Part shown: one piece after another, positions 6,107 to 7,277 of the stretch
How the letters are laid out: every line of letters begins with the position of its first letter
Numbering within the stretch: the first letter of the stretch is position 1
Assembly (NCBI GenBank): GCA_028712015.1
Contig: JAQTRB010000071.1
Location: 1-7,277 of the forward strand
DNA from: Syntrophales bacterium
Lineage (GTDB): Bacteria; Desulfobacterota; Syntrophia; Syntrophales; UBA5619
DNA: 7,277 nucleotides
Reading direction: 5' to 3'
Program-made: the position numbers and the translations under genes
Notes under the pieces: model-generated
What the model saw: the letters and a program-made list of their open reading frames with translations, nothing else
Told to the model about the DNA's origin: nothing
Database searches by the model: none

Positions 6107-6871
6107 TCATTTCGACTTTTCAGCTTTATCCAGCAACTGTTTTACTCTCCCCTGTTCCGTATATTCCTTGACCTTTACAGCGAATCCGTCCTTCAGCGCA
6201 TCGGAGCATTTCGACTTCTTTGCGAAAGCGATGTACATGTCGAATGAACTGAGCTCCTTTTGCAGGAACTCTACTTTAGAGCTTGCGCGAAGCTTTCTCA
6301 TTTCATTGCGACCGGGGTACATGCCGACAATCATGTAATCGGCCTTTTTATCCAGCAGTCCTTCGAATGCCTTTCCTATTCCCTTGGCCCGTTCAACGAT
6401 GAGATTTTTACTCATGAATGCATCGAATTCGTTGCCGTAGCTTTCACCCTCGTTGGTGATCCCTTTTTTACCCTTGAGGTCGTCCCATTTCTCGAAAGGG
6501 AAAGCAGTCCCCTTTCGGACCGCAATGACAACCGGATCGCGCATGAATGGAGGCTCAACATAGTTCAGGTAGCCCATCCTCTCATCATTCTTGTAAATGC
6601 CGAATATAATGTCCGCTTCGCCCTTCTTGGCGGCTTCCTGCGCTTTGGCCCAGGTTCTAAAACTCTTGGAGATCACGTTTTTTACGCCCAGATCCTTGGC
6701 GATGGCGGCAACCATCTCCGGAGCCGCCCCCGCGATCTTCCCGTCCGCTTCCCAGGCGATCGGCCGGTACGTTGGATGACCGGTGATCACGAGGGATTGG
6801 CAGGAATCGGCGTAGACAGAGACAGGCAACGGGAAGAGGAACACGGACAACAGCAATACGATCTTTTTCAT
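6107..6871 (-). CDS. Family-3 periplasmic solute-binding protein (amino-acid-type), orphan
   Basis: A 254-residue periplasmic binding protein of the SBP_bac_3 type (HisJ/GlnH-like), which captures a polar amino acid or related small solute for an ABC importer or signals its presence. Residues 1-21 are a Sec signal peptide cleaved at VYA/DS. Family blocks are the PEMVAAIAKDLGV helix (51-63), GEADIIFGIYKNDERMGYLNYVEPPF-type segment (84-109) with the ligand-site Arg98, and the second-lobe hinge near GKKGITNEGESYGNEF. The only cysteines of the mature protein, C24 and C222, could form a disulphide bridge between the termini. Length is normal. No permease or ATPase gene lies in the window, so it may use a transporter encoded elsewhere or have a sensing role; the ligand is unknown. 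AAAGGAG (6878-6884) sits 6 bp before the ATG and a good promoter lies upstream. Confidence 0.9.
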   Translation of the reverse strand: MKKIVLLLSVFLFPLPVSVYADSCQSLVITGHPTYRPIAWEADGKIAGAAPEMVAAIAKDLGVKNVISKSFRTWAKAQEAAKKGEADIIFGIYKNDERMGYLNYVEPPFMRDPVVIAVRKGTAFPFEKWDDLKGKKGITNEGESYGNEFDAFMSKNLIVERAKGIGKAFEGLLDKKADYMIVGMYPGRNEMRKLRASSKVEFLQKELSSFDMYIAFAKKSKCSDALKDGFAVKVKEYTEQGRVKQLLDKAEKSK

Positions 6872-6902
6872 GTGGAGCTCCTTTCGAGATCTTTTATTGA
6901 AT

Positions 6903-7142
6903 TTAATTTATTAGGCATTGCCTTTGGACGGTCGAACTATAGAAAAAGGGAAACTTGCATGTCAAGGCATATCTGTCGGTGAAATGGAAGAGGCTGAGCC
7001 GGTATGTCGGGAAGAATCCCAATCCCGTGTGGGCGGCCCTTCCGATCCCGGAATTTCTGGAGATGATCATGGCGGCGGCGCAAAAGCCGATCAGCATCTG
7101 GCCGGTCCAATAATCCTTGATTTTCAACAGCCGAGAGATCAT
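6903..7142 (-). pseudogene. Truncated TctB-like (tripartite tricarboxylate transporter membrane subunit) remnant
   Basis: From the ATG at 7142 the minus strand encodes a 79-residue frame. Its first 46 residues resemble the N-terminus of TctB, the small four-helix membrane subunit of tripartite tricarboxylate transporters: KIKDYWTGQMLIGF, a hydrophobic first helix, IISRN, and the end of the family's GPGFFPT loop here as GLGFFPT (40-46). TctB proteins are normally about 150-180 residues with three more helices. After FFPT (position 7005) the reading becomes unrelated, I find no continuation in the other two frames, and it runs into the promoter of the next gene before stopping at 6905-6903. No ribosome binding site is evident and no tctA or tctC is visible. 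I infer a decayed fragment left by a deletion or rearrangement. Recognition is from memory of the family pattern, so moderate confidence. Confidence 0.5.
6936..6965 (-). promoter_or_regulatory. Sigma70-type promoter of the solute-binding protein gene
   Basis: On the minus strand a perfect -35 TTGACA (6965-6960) is followed after 18 bp by TATAGT (6941-6936, 5 of 6 consensus). Transcription would start near 6929, leaving a leader of about 58 bases before the ATG at 6871. This is the strongest promoter in the window. It may also serve the downstream triple-repeat gene. Confidence 0.65.
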
Positions 7143-7277
7143 GAAAGCCGCTATCCGCGTACCGTTTGTTATCGGCCTGATCACAAACCCCTCCCCGTCA
7201 CCGATCGATTTCATCAAGGAAACCCTTCAGCAAGCCGGGATCAACTCGGAATCGGAGTCTCGATCTGCGGAAAGCGC
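7141..7277 (+). CDS. Possible start of an unknown plus-strand gene, running off the window
   Basis: An ATG at 7141 opens a frame (MKAAIRVPFVIGLITNPS...) that stays open to the window end, 45 codons. It overlaps the start of the TctB-like fragment on the opposite strand and has only a weak GAGA before it. I recognise no family. It may be a real gene or a chance open frame. Confidence 0.15.
   Translation, partial: MKAAIRVPFVIGLITNPSPSPIDFIKETLQQAGINSESESRSAES

Noticed and set aside
6260..6982. Plus-strand open frame opposite the solute-binding protein gene
   Set aside because: The minus-strand product is a clear family-3 binding protein with its own promoter and ribosome binding site; the plus-strand reading has no family signal.
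6955..7113. Plus-strand open frame opposite the TctB-like fragment
   Set aside because: It reads plausibly (a run of about 50 codons from a TTG) but has no ATG or ribosome binding site, and the opposite strand shows recognisable TctB features.

Overview
The window looks like chromosomal DNA of an anaerobic Gram-negative bacterium, most likely a member of the former Deltaproteobacteria (Syntrophobacterales-like). Reasons: a flavoreductase-rubredoxin fusion typical of strict anaerobes lies next to maf and yggS, genes have strong AAGGAGG-type ribosome binding sites, and there is a Tat lipoprotein signal as well as Sec signals. The taxonomic call is an inference from gene content only.

Left part (1-2103, plus strand): three housekeeping or redox genes in one direction. 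They are the 3' part of a Maf-family nucleotide pyrophosphatase, a YggS/PROSC-type PLP-homeostasis protein, and a 233-residue high-molecular-weight rubredoxin (FMN split-barrel domain plus C-terminal rubredoxin). yggS and the rubredoxin gene are tightly coupled (13-bp gap; the rubredoxin gene's ribosome binding site touches the yggS stop). A GNRA-loop hairpin lies between maf and yggS.

Middle (2104-2374): a gene-free convergent zone of about 270 bp with two GC-rich hairpins and a weak AT-rich one. I see no gene in it.

Right part (2375-6871, minus strand): four genes, read right to left, all predicted to be exported. They are a family-3 solute-binding protein, an unrecognised secreted protein made of three copies of a ~114-residue beta-rich domain, an M15-type zinc peptidase with conserved metal ligands, and a Tat-exported lipoprotein resembling the CrtC/AttH lipocalin-like family. 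The last two form an operon (12-bp gap). The peptidase is preceded by a possible 10-codon leader ORF whose stop overlaps its start in an ATGA. The four may form an envelope module, but no named system is recognised. Base composition differs between these genes: the triple-repeat gene is GC-rich, while the solute-binding protein and Tat lipoprotein genes are visibly more AT-rich.

Far right (about 6930-7277): a good sigma70-type promoter for the solute-binding protein gene, preceded by what looks like a truncated 5' fragment of a TctB (tripartite tricarboxylate transporter small membrane subunit) gene on the same strand. This suggests an old deletion or rearrangement junction near position 7005. 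No RNA genes, CRISPR arrays, insertion sequences or transposases were seen.
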